Source: an uncultured Hungatella sp. (GTDB lineage: Bacteria; Bacillota; Clostridia; Lachnospirales; Lachnospiraceae). Taken from it: 12,858 nucleotides of DNA. Location: NCBI GenBank assembly GCA_910588325.1, contig CAJUPP010000085.1:1-12858 (forward strand), written 5' to 3'. The notes beneath the pieces were generated by a model. The model searched no databases and was not told the origin of the DNA. It worked only from the letters and a program-made list of their open reading frames with translations. The stretch's first letter is position 1, and the number at the start of each line of letters is the position of its first letter. The position numbers were made by a program, and so were the translations under genes. Shown in pieces: positions 1 to 6,354 of the stretch.

Positions 1-1
1 A

Positions 2-193
2 TCAGACGTAATGAACGCACAGGAACAGGTTTACCAGACACCGCTGTTCCGGCAGTTTATAGAACGCATTCAAAATGGGCTGAAAGCTGCGCTGTCTGCT
101 ACACCAGAGCAGTATCCGGCTCTCCGGGAAGAATATCGTCAGCATGCGATCCTTCCGGAAGAATATGCTGCAAAACTGTTAGGATGTTTGTGA
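2..193 (+). CDS. C-terminal end of an unidentified protein (or a 60-residue ORF)
   Basis: The frame is open from the left edge of the window to a TGA at 191-193, so this is probably the end of a longer gene that starts outside the window. The first ATG inside the window is at 11, but no ribosome site can be seen before it. The visible part is soluble and mostly helical, with an acidic and aromatic character (motifs such as TPLFRQFIERI and PEQYPALREEY). No signal peptide, membrane segment or known catalytic motif is visible. I do not recognise the family, and no function is assigned. Confidence 0.4.
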   Translation, partial: SDVMNAQEQVYQTPLFRQFIERIQNGLKAALSATPEQYPALREEYRQHAILPEEYAAKLLGCL

Positions 194-230
194 TCTTTAA
201 AAATATATGAGGGAGAGTTGGACTATGTTG

Positions 231-260
231 TTGAAAAAAGAAAAACCTGAATTCTTATAT
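231..260 (+). promoter_or_regulatory. Candidate sigma-70 type promoter for the small membrane protein
   Basis: TTGAAA (231-236) and TTATAT (255-260) are separated by 18 bases. A transcript would start near 267 and lead into the AGGAG at 299-303 and the ATG at 314. The match is moderate and the region is A/T rich, so chance is possible. Confidence 0.35.
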
Positions 261-313
261 GGTCAAGATAAGCATTCAATTCAGAATAAATACATAAAAG
301 GAGAGATTATATT

Positions 314-790
314 ATGCTGAGTGTACTAATTGTTACATTATTTTTTGTAGGCGGTATAGCGCTCATTGTTTGGTATTTGAAATCGTTTTATGCTGAACGA
401 GCAAACCGGGCAAAAAAGGCGGAGGAACACCGGAGCAAACATGGTGGAGAATGTATTTTAGAATGGAGCGGAAGTTTTTCAAGCGGTGCGCCGGATGCGG
501 AATTTGGGAAATTAGTTGTAGAGGTTCCAAAGAAACGTGGAGACGGTGCAGCACGTTTTTATGAAAAAGGACTGGTACTGGAAAAAAAGCGGCTGCCCTA
601 TTCAGAAATTAAAGATGTTCTGTTTGTAGCTGCCATATCAGATAAAAAATACACTTTGAAACAATCGGCAAGAGATATGGGCGTTCTATGGATATACCCC
701 AAAAAGGGAGTCACGATTGGATTAAGAGAAATGAGTTATCAATTTGATAATGAAATCATGGAAAAAATCAAACAAGGACTTGGCTTTTAA
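314..790 (+). CDS. Small single-pass membrane protein of unknown function
   Basis: This 158-residue protein has an N-terminal hydrophobic segment (about residues 3-21). A charged, Lys/Glu/Arg-rich helix follows (about 24-42), then a soluble domain of about 110 residues with alternating beta-like stretches (VLFVAAI, GVLWIYPKKGVTIGL) and a C-terminal amphipathic helix. The soluble part is probably cytoplasmic because positive charges follow the membrane segment. The beta-rich pattern ending in a helix loosely resembles PH-like domains of small bacterial membrane proteins, but that is only a guess. The start is supported by AGGAG at 299-303, 10 bases before the ATG. A 31-codon frame (225-320) overlaps this start but looks accidental. 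No family name can be given with confidence. Confidence 0.7.
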   Translation: MLSVLIVTLFFVGGIALIVWYLKSFYAERANRAKKAEEHRSKHGGECILEWSGSFSSGAPDAEFGKLVVEVPKKRGDGAARFYEKGLVLEKKRLPYSEIKDVLFVAAISDKKYTLKQSARDMGVLWIYPKKGVTIGLREMSYQFDNEIMEKIKQGLGF

Positions 791-882
791 GTAGAGTTTT
801 GTCATAGTTCAACAATCGGCAACAGAAATACTCTGGTAATACATAGAAGACTATTTATTACGATACTGGAGACGCGATATAT

Positions 883-1284
883 CCTCATTTCTGGACGATG
901 AACGGCTCCGTACGTGTGGGAAAGATGTGCAATGACTTTGGTATGATGTGGGGCTGTCATTCCAATAATCATTTTGATATTTCTCTGGCAATGGTTGTAC
1001 AATGCGCGGCTGCCATCCCGGGAAAAATGAACGGAATTGATACGCATTGGATTTGGCAGGAGGGGAGAGAGCGTCTGACCAAAGAGCCCATGGAGATTGT
1101 AGGTGGGTGTATTGACCTGCCGAAAAAGGGAGGTCTTGGAATCCAGGTTGACCGTCAACAGGTCATGAAAGCCAACCGTCTCTACCTGGATAACTGCCTT
1201 GGGGCGAGGGATGATTCGGTTGCCATGCAGTACCTAATCCCAGGTTGGAAATTTGACAACAAGAAACCATGTCTGGTTCGTTAA
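883..1284 (+). pseudogene. gudD: Truncated glucarate dehydratase, C-terminal 133 codons only
   Basis: The translation from PHFWTM to the terminal PCLVR matches the C-terminus of enolase-superfamily glucarate dehydratase in register and in length. From memory, the E. coli protein (446 residues) also has 133 residues from this point. Recognisable motifs are HSNNHFDISLAM, IDTHWIWQEG, RLTKEP, GARDD, MQYLIPGW and FDNKKPC. The base-catalyst histidine (His339 in E. coli) is kept in HSNNH. The N-terminal capping domain, the Lys-x-Lys catalytic pair and the metal ligands are all missing. The residue before PHFW, which should be the Asp partner of that His (Asp313), is Tyr here, so homology stops exactly at this point. 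In-frame stops lie further upstream (TAG at 844-846). An ATG at 898 could start a 128-residue product, but it has no clear ribosome site and could not be active. The full enzyme would dehydrate D-glucarate to 5-dehydro-4-deoxyglucarate, which fits the DapA-like gene next to it. Confidence 0.85.
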
Positions 1285-1334
1285 GTGGGACAGAATGACT
1301 TAAGTAGTCTTTATATGGATGAGGTGATAAAAAG

Positions 1335-2237
1335 ATGAATACGAATTTTATAAAAGGTGTTGTAGTTCCCATTTTAACTCCCATTGATGAAAATGAGCAG
1401 ATTGATGAGAAAAAGATGCGGGAGCAGGTAGATTACGTAATCGACGGCGGAGTGCAGGGAATTCTGGCATTTGGCAGCAATGGTGAATTCTATGCAATCG
1501 AAGAAGACGAGATGGAACGGGGGTTGAAAATCATGGTCCATCAGGGAAAAGACAGAGTTCCCGTGTATTTCGGCATCGGAGCAATCAGCACAAAGAAATG
1601 TGTACGGCTGGCTAAAATGGCAGTGGCAAACGGAGCCGCAGGAATTTCGGTTCTTCAGCCTATGTTCTTAAAACCCACGGAAACAGAGTTGTTTGTGCAT
1701 TTTAAAACCATTGCGGAAGCTGTTCCCGAAACCCCGATGCTTCTCTATAACAATCCGGGACGGGTAGGGTATACCATATCTGCCGCTCTGGTAGAACGTC
1801 TGGCTCATGAGGTAGAGAATATTACGGGTATGAAGGATACCAGCGGCGATATCACCCAGACCTCAGAGTTTATCCGCAGAACAAGAGATGTAAACTTTAA
1901 AGTCTTTGGCGGAAAAGATACCCTGCTGTATGCTTCTTTGTGCCATGGCGCCGTAGGCGGTGTGTGTACAGCTGCAAACTTTATGCCGGAGTTGATTACG
2001 GATATCTATAACAAATACGTAGCTGGTGATTTGCAGGGAGCTTTAGAGGCGCAATTCAAGCTGAATCCGGTCCGGCTGTCTATGGACGGGGCGAGTTTTC
2101 CCGTGGCGGCTAAGGATATGGCAAACCTGCGGGGACGGGGTATGAGCCTGCCATATAGTCCCAATCTGGCTACGTCTGAGGGGCCGGTTCTTGATAAAAT
2201 AAAGGAAGAGATGAAAAAGGCTGGTTTGATTGATTAG
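1335..2237 (+). CDS. DapA-family (DHDPS/N-acetylneuraminate lyase) class I aldolase or dehydratase
   Basis: This 300-residue protein is a full-length member of the TIM-barrel family that forms a Schiff base with 2-oxo acids. Lys167 (in GMKDTSGD) is the Schiff-base lysine, and Tyr138 with Arg143 (in YNNPGRVG) match the catalytic Tyr and the carboxylate-binding Arg. The usual GTTGE motif reads GSNGE (47-51), and the Tyr of the second-subunit triad is Phe or Met (LQPMFLKP, 107-114). This makes true dihydrodipicolinate synthase unlikely and points to a catabolic paralogue. It lies 50 bases after the gudD remnant, so a role on the glucarate pathway product (5-dehydro-4-deoxyglucarate dehydratase or a keto-deoxy-sugar-acid aldolase) is the best inference. 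The substrate cannot be read from the sequence. The start follows a GAGGTG ribosome site at about 1320-1325. The gene converges on the opposite-strand TOPRIM-like gene with only an 18-base gap and no visible terminator. Confidence 0.85.
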   Translation: MNTNFIKGVVVPILTPIDENEQIDEKKMREQVDYVIDGGVQGILAFGSNGEFYAIEEDEMERGLKIMVHQGKDRVPVYFGIGAISTKKCVRLAKMAVANGAAGISVLQPMFLKPTETELFVHFKTIAEAVPETPMLLYNNPGRVGYTISAALVERLAHEVENITGMKDTSGDITQTSEFIRRTRDVNFKVFGGKDTLLYASLCHGAVGGVCTAANFMPELITDIYNKYVAGDLQGALEAQFKLNPVRLSMDGASFPVAAKDMANLRGRGMSLPYSPNLATSEGPVLDKIKEEMKKAGLID

Positions 2238-2255
2238 GGGGAGCAAGGGGATATT

Positions 2256-2960
2256 TTATGATTCATCCACACGGATTCCCAACTTCTCAAAAAATACCGA
2301 CATATTACAGTGACGGTTTAAAGAATTCCCATTTTCCATGATGAATTTCCAAGTTTCTTTATATGTTCCGGAAACATGAAAATCCGCTTCATATAATAGC
2401 TTCAAAAAATCTTCCGGGCGCTGGCTGTACCGAACCGCTGTTTTAAAAGCCAGATCTTCCTTTTCTTCATCTGTCAAATCATTGGAAATATTATGCAGCA
2501 CATGTTCTATATTTCTGGAGAAATAATATATTTCATAGGGAAAACCAGATACATTTTCAGAGTTTGCTAATCGGTACACAATATTTCGTTTGCTCATATT
2601 CCTCCGAACCAAACGGTCCTTGTTTTTGGCGGCAATATATCCTTCAAAATATTCTGTTTTTCCTGTATCTGATTGTTTTATCTGTGTACTTGGAATGAAC
2701 GCACCATCCGTATCGATAATCTGAACAACCTTTAGGATATCACTTTTCTTAACAAACGGATTTCGTCTCAGATATGCATCAATTTCTTTTTTTATCCGAT
2801 CTTCGATATATTTTACGGTCATATCTTCATCTGCTGTAATATCCGCGTGGAGTACGTCAAATTTTAGCTCATGCCTTTTAATGATTCTTGAATAAACCAG
2901 AGCCAGCGTATCCTCGTCCGTCGGTCCCTCTACAAGAAGCAGGATAATTTTTTTAGCCAT
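2256..2960 (-). CDS. TOPRIM-like putative nuclease, partner of the adjacent ATPase
   Basis: This 234-residue protein starts with a beta strand ending in VEGPTDE (Glu11, Asp15) and then has IIDTDG (Asp83, Asp85). That Glu followed by Asp-x-Asp after two alternating beta/alpha units is the layout of TOPRIM metal-binding sites in OLD nucleases, RloB-like proteins and AriB. A later NIEHVL motif (Glu152) resembles the conserved Asn/Glu segment that closes such domains in OLD-like nucleases. The C-terminal third is helical. The start overlaps the end of the ATPase gene by 8 bases (ATGGCTAA), so the two are translationally coupled. A nuclease or translation-blocking effector held in check by the ATPase is the likely role, by analogy with PARIS (AriA/AriB) and OLD systems. 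It is shorter than the AriB proteins I know (about 300 residues), so it may be a distinct family. Function is inferred; only the motif pattern is seen. Confidence 0.75.
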   Translation of the reverse strand: MAKKIILLLVEGPTDEDTLALVYSRIIKRHELKFDVLHADITADEDMTVKYIEDRIKKEIDAYLRRNPFVKKSDILKVVQIIDTDGAFIPSTQIKQSDTGKTEYFEGYIAAKNKDRLVRRNMSKRNIVYRLANSENVSGFPYEIYYFSRNIEHVLHNISNDLTDEEKEDLAFKTAVRYSQRPEDFLKLLYEADFHVSGTYKETWKFIMENGNSLNRHCNMSVFFEKLGIRVDES

Positions 2961-4350
2961 GTATCCCTGCCTTTCCTGCTCTGTGAATTGCCAGTTCTAT
3001 TTCGTAGATATTGGTTTCGCTATACAATTTTTCTTTCTGCCCGCCAAGTTTAATGCTCCGCAGATAGGACAGCCTGGTATTTTGCGTATTTTTAATATAG
3101 GCAGATTTAATATAACGATTCTCTGGATTTACGGTTGTATAGATGAGCAATTCATTTTCAAGAACCTCCAATGGCCGCAGGTTGTGGGATGTAAAAATCA
3201 ACTGCCCTTTTGCCCTTTCCTGCATAACCTCCAGACACTGGCCCAAAAGGTATTCATAAATGCCTGAATCCAGTTCATCCACTACCAGACAATAGGATTC
3301 CCGATTATAGCAGGCAATTAAATTGCTGCAAATGGAAATCAATTTTTTGATTCCTGCTGATTCATATAAAAGCGGTATTCGCCCGCCATCCCGCAGTGTA
3401 GTAATCTCAAACTGGATTCCGTCTTTTCCGTTTTCCATGAGTTTATCAAAGGCGTTGTAAATTTCAAGATGAATCTCCGGTATCAGTGCTTTCATGACAA
3501 TGTTAATCTGTTCTATCGTATTTGCCACATAAGGATATAGTTCCCTGGGAACCACATTGATATCCGTAGGATGGAGCATGATTCCGGAAATCCGAGATTT
3601 CACAGAGTCCGGCCAACCAATATTGATTGGTATCATGTCCAGATTCAGGGCTAAAAGTGCATAATGCTCATTCTCGATTACTGTAAGGTCATAGATTCCG
3701 TAATTCTGTAAAATACTGCTATATCGGAATATTTTTCCCGCATCGCCTTCTGCCCGTGCAAACACACCTTGTGACTTCTTAGAAAACAAAAAGGAGCTTA
3801 CTTCCGGTCTCTGTTTTTCCTCGTTGAAATTTTCTGTCGCCTGTCGTGCAATCTCCAGTGCAACCATATTCTCCATATTTTTTTTCTTCTCAAAACAGGC
3901 ATAGTATTTCAGAGGACGGAAAAGTTCGCTTTCCCCTTTTTGATAATCAAAAATCGGTGCAAGTTTCGTTGCTTTTCCTTCTGTATAGTTTCTCACACTA
4001 AGCTTTTCTTTACTGATACAAAAACTGAACTCCCCATTTTTCAAAAGTTCCACTTCATATTCTGCATAACTTTCTCCAAATTCTGTACTCATTTCAAAAC
4101 AATACTTTACATGGGCGGTATCGCTCTGGAAATTGATATAATAATAAAAATTTGAGGGAATCCGTTTGCCGCTTAATAGACACTTTAACAGAACCATACA
4201 GTCAACGGCTACGGTTTTTCCCGAACCATTCTGTCCATAGATTCCAAGAATACTTCCGTTCCTACTTTTTGCAAAATCCAATCTTCCGTGTTTCACATTC
4301 TTTACATTATCTATCTCCATTGCAGCTAGACGAACCGTATTCTGCTTCAT
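2953..4350 (-). CDS. ABC/AAA-type (OLD/SMC-like, AAA_15/AAA_21) ATPase, probable defence sensor
   Basis: This protein of 465 residues carries a complete ABC-type nucleotide-binding site. Walker A is GQNGSGKT (39-46). A degenerate signature reads ESAGIKKL (about 330-337). Walker B is LVVDELDSG with Asp358 and Glu359, and the switch histidine is in FTSHN (His389). About 280 residues lie between Walker A and the signature, including charged helical stretches, as in OLD, RloA/PrrC-like and PARIS AriA ATPases. There is no membrane segment. The start is set at 4350 rather than 4365 because a perfect AGGAGG lies between the two ATGs, 6 bases before the inner one, and the upstream ATG has no ribosome site. 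It is the first gene of a two-gene operon with the TOPRIM-like gene, driven by a near-consensus promoter. The likely role is to sense phage infection and control the partner effector, which is inferred from gene pairing. Confidence 0.85.
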   Translation of the reverse strand: MKQNTVRLAAMEIDNVKNVKHGRLDFAKSRNGSILGIYGQNGSGKTVAVDCMVLLKCLLSGKRIPSNFYYYINFQSDTAHVKYCFEMSTEFGESYAEYEVELLKNGEFSFCISKEKLSVRNYTEGKATKLAPIFDYQKGESELFRPLKYYACFEKKKNMENMVALEIARQATENFNEEKQRPEVSSFLFSKKSQGVFARAEGDAGKIFRYSSILQNYGIYDLTVIENEHYALLALNLDMIPINIGWPDSVKSRISGIMLHPTDINVVPRELYPYVANTIEQINIVMKALIPEIHLEIYNAFDKLMENGKDGIQFEITTLRDGGRIPLLYESAGIKKLISICSNLIACYNRESYCLVVDELDSGIYEYLLGQCLEVMQERAKGQLIFTSHNLRPLEVLENELLIYTTVNPENRYIKSAYIKNTQNTRLSYLRSIKLGGQKEKLYSETNIYEIELAIHRAGKAGIHG

Positions 4351-4356
4351 ATTCTG

Positions 4357-4362
4357 CCTCCT
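4357..4362 (-). promoter_or_regulatory. Shine-Dalgarno site that fixes the ATPase start
   Basis: A perfect AGGAGG on the minus strand lies 6 bases upstream of the ATG at 4350-4348. It lies inside the first codons of the longer frame that begins at 4365, which itself has no ribosome site. This makes the inner ATG the start. Confidence 0.85.
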
Positions 4363-4381
4363 CATATTTCTGATAGATTCA

Positions 4382-4410
4382 ATTATATTTTATACTTCCC
4401 TAAAAGTCAA
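4382..4410 (-). promoter_or_regulatory. Strong promoter of the ATPase/TOPRIM operon
   Basis: On the minus strand, TTGACT (4410-4405) and TATAAT (4387-4382) are separated by exactly 17 bases, which is 11 of 12 consensus positions for a housekeeping sigma factor. The transcript would start near 4375 and give a short leader containing the AGGAGG at 4362-4357. The two-gene cassette therefore has its own promoter, independent of its neighbours. Confidence 0.75.
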
Positions 4411-4424
4411 ATTTTATAATGAAT

Positions 4425-4443
4425 TTGTTAATTAATTTAACAA
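4425..4443. promoter_or_regulatory. Perfect inverted repeat upstream of the defence-operon promoter
   Basis: TTGTTAA and TTAACAA are separated by 5 bases and centred about 24 bases upstream of the -35 box. The half-sites equal those of the redox repressor Rex (TTGTTAA-N4-TTAACAA), but the spacer is one base too long. It is either a binding site for another dimeric regulator or a chance dyad in A/T-rich DNA. Confidence 0.35.
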
Positions 4444-4557
4444 TTTTTCTGATAAAATTGTAATGGAGAAGGATTACCTGTTGCTGTTTGCCACGGTCAA
4501 GCAGTGCATTGGCGATACAGCCGGCAAAAAAGAATTTCCCGGTTCCCAAATGATATC

Positions 4558-4586
4558 TTGTAATCGTTATTTTCAGATGCTATAAT
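4558..4586 (+). promoter_or_regulatory. Extended -10 promoter, probably for the FMN-binding lipoprotein
   Basis: TTGTAA (4558-4563), a 17-base spacer, and TGC-TATAAT (TG at 4578-4579, TATAAT at 4581-4586) form a good extended -10 promoter. Transcription would begin near 4593 and leave a leader of about 270 bases before the lipoprotein start. A second, weaker -10-like TATAGT lies at 4804-4809 without a convincing -35. Confidence 0.5.
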
Positions 4587-4863
4587 TGTGTCAGGAAATA
4601 TTCTATGGTTCAGGATGGTGACACATCTACGGAGCGGGCTGTCAAACGGCTGTGAAAATGGGGCATATAATGTGGAGCAATACTTTCAGCAGGGAATTCG
4701 GTACCATTGTTTTGACCGTGCTTCTGAATGTGGGGGTTGTAGCAGTGGGAGCAGTATGAAGGTGTTTCCTGCGAAATGATACAAAAAAGATACAATTTTA
4801 TGCTATAGTATATCTGTATCGATATTTTCAAATAATATTATGATGATACAAGGAGGATTTACT

Positions 4864-6219
4864 ATGAAAAAAGCTCTTGCAGTGACGCTTTGTACAGCTA
4901 TGACAGTAAGCCTGGCAGCCTGTGGTGGACAGTCTTCTGATCCTACCACAGTGGCAGAAACAACAACTGCAGCAGAGACAGCAGCGGCAAAGGTTGAAAC
5001 GCTGACCGGCTCAGCAGAAGGTTTTGGAGGGCAGGTGACAGCCACTTTGACGGTGGAAGACGGAAAGATTACCGTGTGTGCCTTGGAAGGAGCAGATGAG
5101 ACACCGGAGATTGGTGGAAAGGCTCTGGAGGAATTGGAAAAACAGGTGGTGGCAGCAGGCGGATATGAGATTGACGGCGTGTCAGGAGCTACTGTTACAA
5201 GTAAGGCAGTATCCAAGGCTGTTGCAGATGCCCTGGGTGAAGAGATTGAAGAGCCTGAGACAGAGGCTAAGGAAGTAGAAACCGCGGCTCCGGCGGAGAT
5301 TGTAGAAATTGAGGGCGGACTGCAGATTGGTCAGACATATGCGGCAGCTCATGGTACAAGTTGCTTCGCAGAAGCTGTTGCAGTGGTTCAAGATGATGTG
5401 ATTGTAGCAGCTTATATTGACGAATTCCAGTTTTTACCGGAGGGAGAGTCCATTATCGGTGTTCCAAACAGTGATTCTGATTTTGCCGAGGCCTATGCAG
5501 ACGGTGTAGTTCTTGCTTCTAAGCGTGAGAATGCAGAATATTACAGCGCTCTGATGGCAGAAAATGCCGGTTCTACAGTTTCCATTGATGTAAATTATGA
5601 TGCGATTCAGAGTTTTGCAGTAGGAAAAACCGTTGATGAGCTTACGAAAATTGCCGGGGAAGACAACGCGGTGGATGCAGTGTCCGGCGCAACTCTTGCA
5701 GATACCGGTGCATATCTGAAAGCCATCGCAGATGCAGCACAGGCGGCAAAGGAGACCCAGGCTGTAGAGTACAGTGGTAATTCAGAAGATTTGAAACTGA
5801 ATGTGGCATATTTTGCAGCACATGGAACGAAGTGTTTTGCCACGGCAGCAGCCTTGACAGATGGTGATACTCTAATCTTAAGCTATATCGACGAGTTTCA
5901 GTTTATTGAAGAGAGTGATGACATCCAGGGTGTGCCAAACAGTGATGAAAAATTCAGCGAGGGCATCGGCAATGGAATGGTTCTCTGTTCTAAGCGTGAG
6001 AATGCAGAATATTACAGCAGCATGATGACAAAGAACGCTGGCTCTACGGTTGCGATTGATGCGAACTATAATGCAATTCAAAATCATATTAATGGTATGA
6101 GTATTGCCGATTTGGAGGCACTGGCAGGAGAGGAAAGTCCGGTAGATGCGATTTCCGGAGCAACTCTTGCAGACACAGCAGGATATCTGAAGGCAGTGCT
6201 GACAGCAGCCGGAAAGTAA
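4864..6219 (+). CDS. Secreted lipoprotein with one canonical and two related FMN-binding domains
   Basis: This 451-residue protein has a lipoprotein signal peptide (residues 1-19) ending in the lipobox LAAC, with Cys20 as the lipid anchor, followed by a Thr/Ala-rich linker. Domain 1 (about 46-125) is a classical FMN-binding domain with DGVSGATVTSKA, where Thr110 is the expected site of covalent FMN attachment by an ApbE-type transferase. Residues about 152-293 and 311-448 are two tandem copies of a longer related domain. Each copy has AAHGT, YIDEFQF, GVPNSD, SKRENAEYYS and DA[VI]SGATLAD; Thr277 and Thr434 are the candidate attachment residues, but the usual Ser/Thr two positions later is Ala. 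The likely role is extracytoplasmic electron transfer; the partner is unknown and no apbE gene is in the window. The start at 4864 is chosen over an upstream ATG (4840) because AGGAGG at about 4852-4857 and the signal peptide begin there. It ends at a strong terminator. Confidence 0.85.
   Translation: MKKALAVTLCTAMTVSLAACGGQSSDPTTVAETTTAAETAAAKVETLTGSAEGFGGQVTATLTVEDGKITVCALEGADETPEIGGKALEELEKQVVAAGGYEIDGVSGATVTSKAVSKAVADALGEEIEEPETEAKEVETAAPAEIVEIEGGLQIGQTYAAAHGTSCFAEAVAVVQDDVIVAAYIDEFQFLPEGESIIGVPNSDSDFAEAYADGVVLASKRENAEYYSALMAENAGSTVSIDVNYDAIQSFAVGKTVDELTKIAGEDNAVDAVSGATLADTGAYLKAIADAAQAAKETQAVEYSGNSEDLKLNVAYFAAHGTKCFATAAALTDGDTLILSYIDEFQFIEESDDIQGVPNSDEKFSEGIGNGMVLCSKRENAEYYSSMMTKNAGSTVAIDANYNAIQNHINGMSIADLEALAGEESPVDAISGATLADTAGYLKAVLTAAGK
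5317..6207 (+). repeat. Internal duplication within the lipoprotein gene
   Basis: Codons 152-293 and 311-448 encode two copies of the same domain. A stretch of 30 bases is identical between the copies (5518-5547 and 5989-6018, encoding SKRENAEYYS), while flanking codons have diverged. Either the duplication is fairly recent or the copies exchange sequence by gene conversion. Confidence 0.8.
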
Positions 6220-6281
6220 GCAACCAGGGATGGAGATTTTCAGAAACATAAAAAATTCTGAATGGTGAAAGGAAACAACAA

Positions 6282-6312
6282 GGGGACTGTGACAGACGAC
6301 AGTCCCCCTTTT
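6282..6312 (+). terminator. Rho-independent terminator after the lipoprotein gene
   Basis: A 9-bp perfect stem (GGGGACTGT with ACAGTCCCC), an 8-base loop (6291-6298), and a short T run (6309-6312) right after it. It lies 63 bases past the lipoprotein stop, so the lipoprotein is probably transcribed alone. Confidence 0.85.
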
Positions 6313-6313
6313 A

Positions 6314-6342
6314 TCGACTTTTGAGACCTCATTTCATATAAA
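6314..6342 (+). promoter_or_regulatory. Candidate promoter for the fused two-component gene
   Basis: TCGACT (6314-6319) and TATAAA (6337-6342) are separated by 17 bases, just after the terminator. The ribosome site GAGGGAG follows, before the ATG at 6355. The -35 match is moderate (4 of 6). Confidence 0.4.
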
Positions 6343-6354
6343 GAGGGAGTATCC

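Larger units (their letters stand above)
4411..4863. other. Intergenic stretch without a convincing gene
   Basis: Between the defence-operon promoter and the lipoprotein there is no convincing coding gene. The stretch holds the dyad at 4425-4443 and a good plus-strand promoter at 4558-4586. It also holds three very short frames without clear ribosome sites: 4463-4585 (40 codons), 4605-4655 (16 codons) and 4658-4759 (33 codons with a hydrophobic stretch TIVLTVLLNVGVVAVGAV). These could be gene remnants or part of a long untranslated leader for the lipoprotein gene. I do not recognise a known riboswitch class in it. Confidence 0.5.

Noticed and set aside
225..320. 31-codon frame overlapping the start of the membrane protein, with a GGGAGAG before it
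   Set aside because: It lies over the probable promoter, has no recognisable sequence and overlaps the better-supported start at 314.
802..1158. Minus-strand frame of 118 codons
   Set aside because: It is antisense to the clear gudD relic, with no ribosome site or motif.
4425..4443. True Rex operator
   Set aside because: The half-sites match but the spacer is 5 bases instead of 4; kept only as a Rex-like dyad.
4590..4860. FMN or cobalamin riboswitch in the lipoprotein leader
   Set aside because: The conserved core motifs of those classes are not visible.
4803..5216. Minus-strand frame of 137 codons rich in Ala, Ser and Val
   Set aside because: It is antisense to the lipoprotein; its composition reflects the Ala/Thr-rich coding strand.
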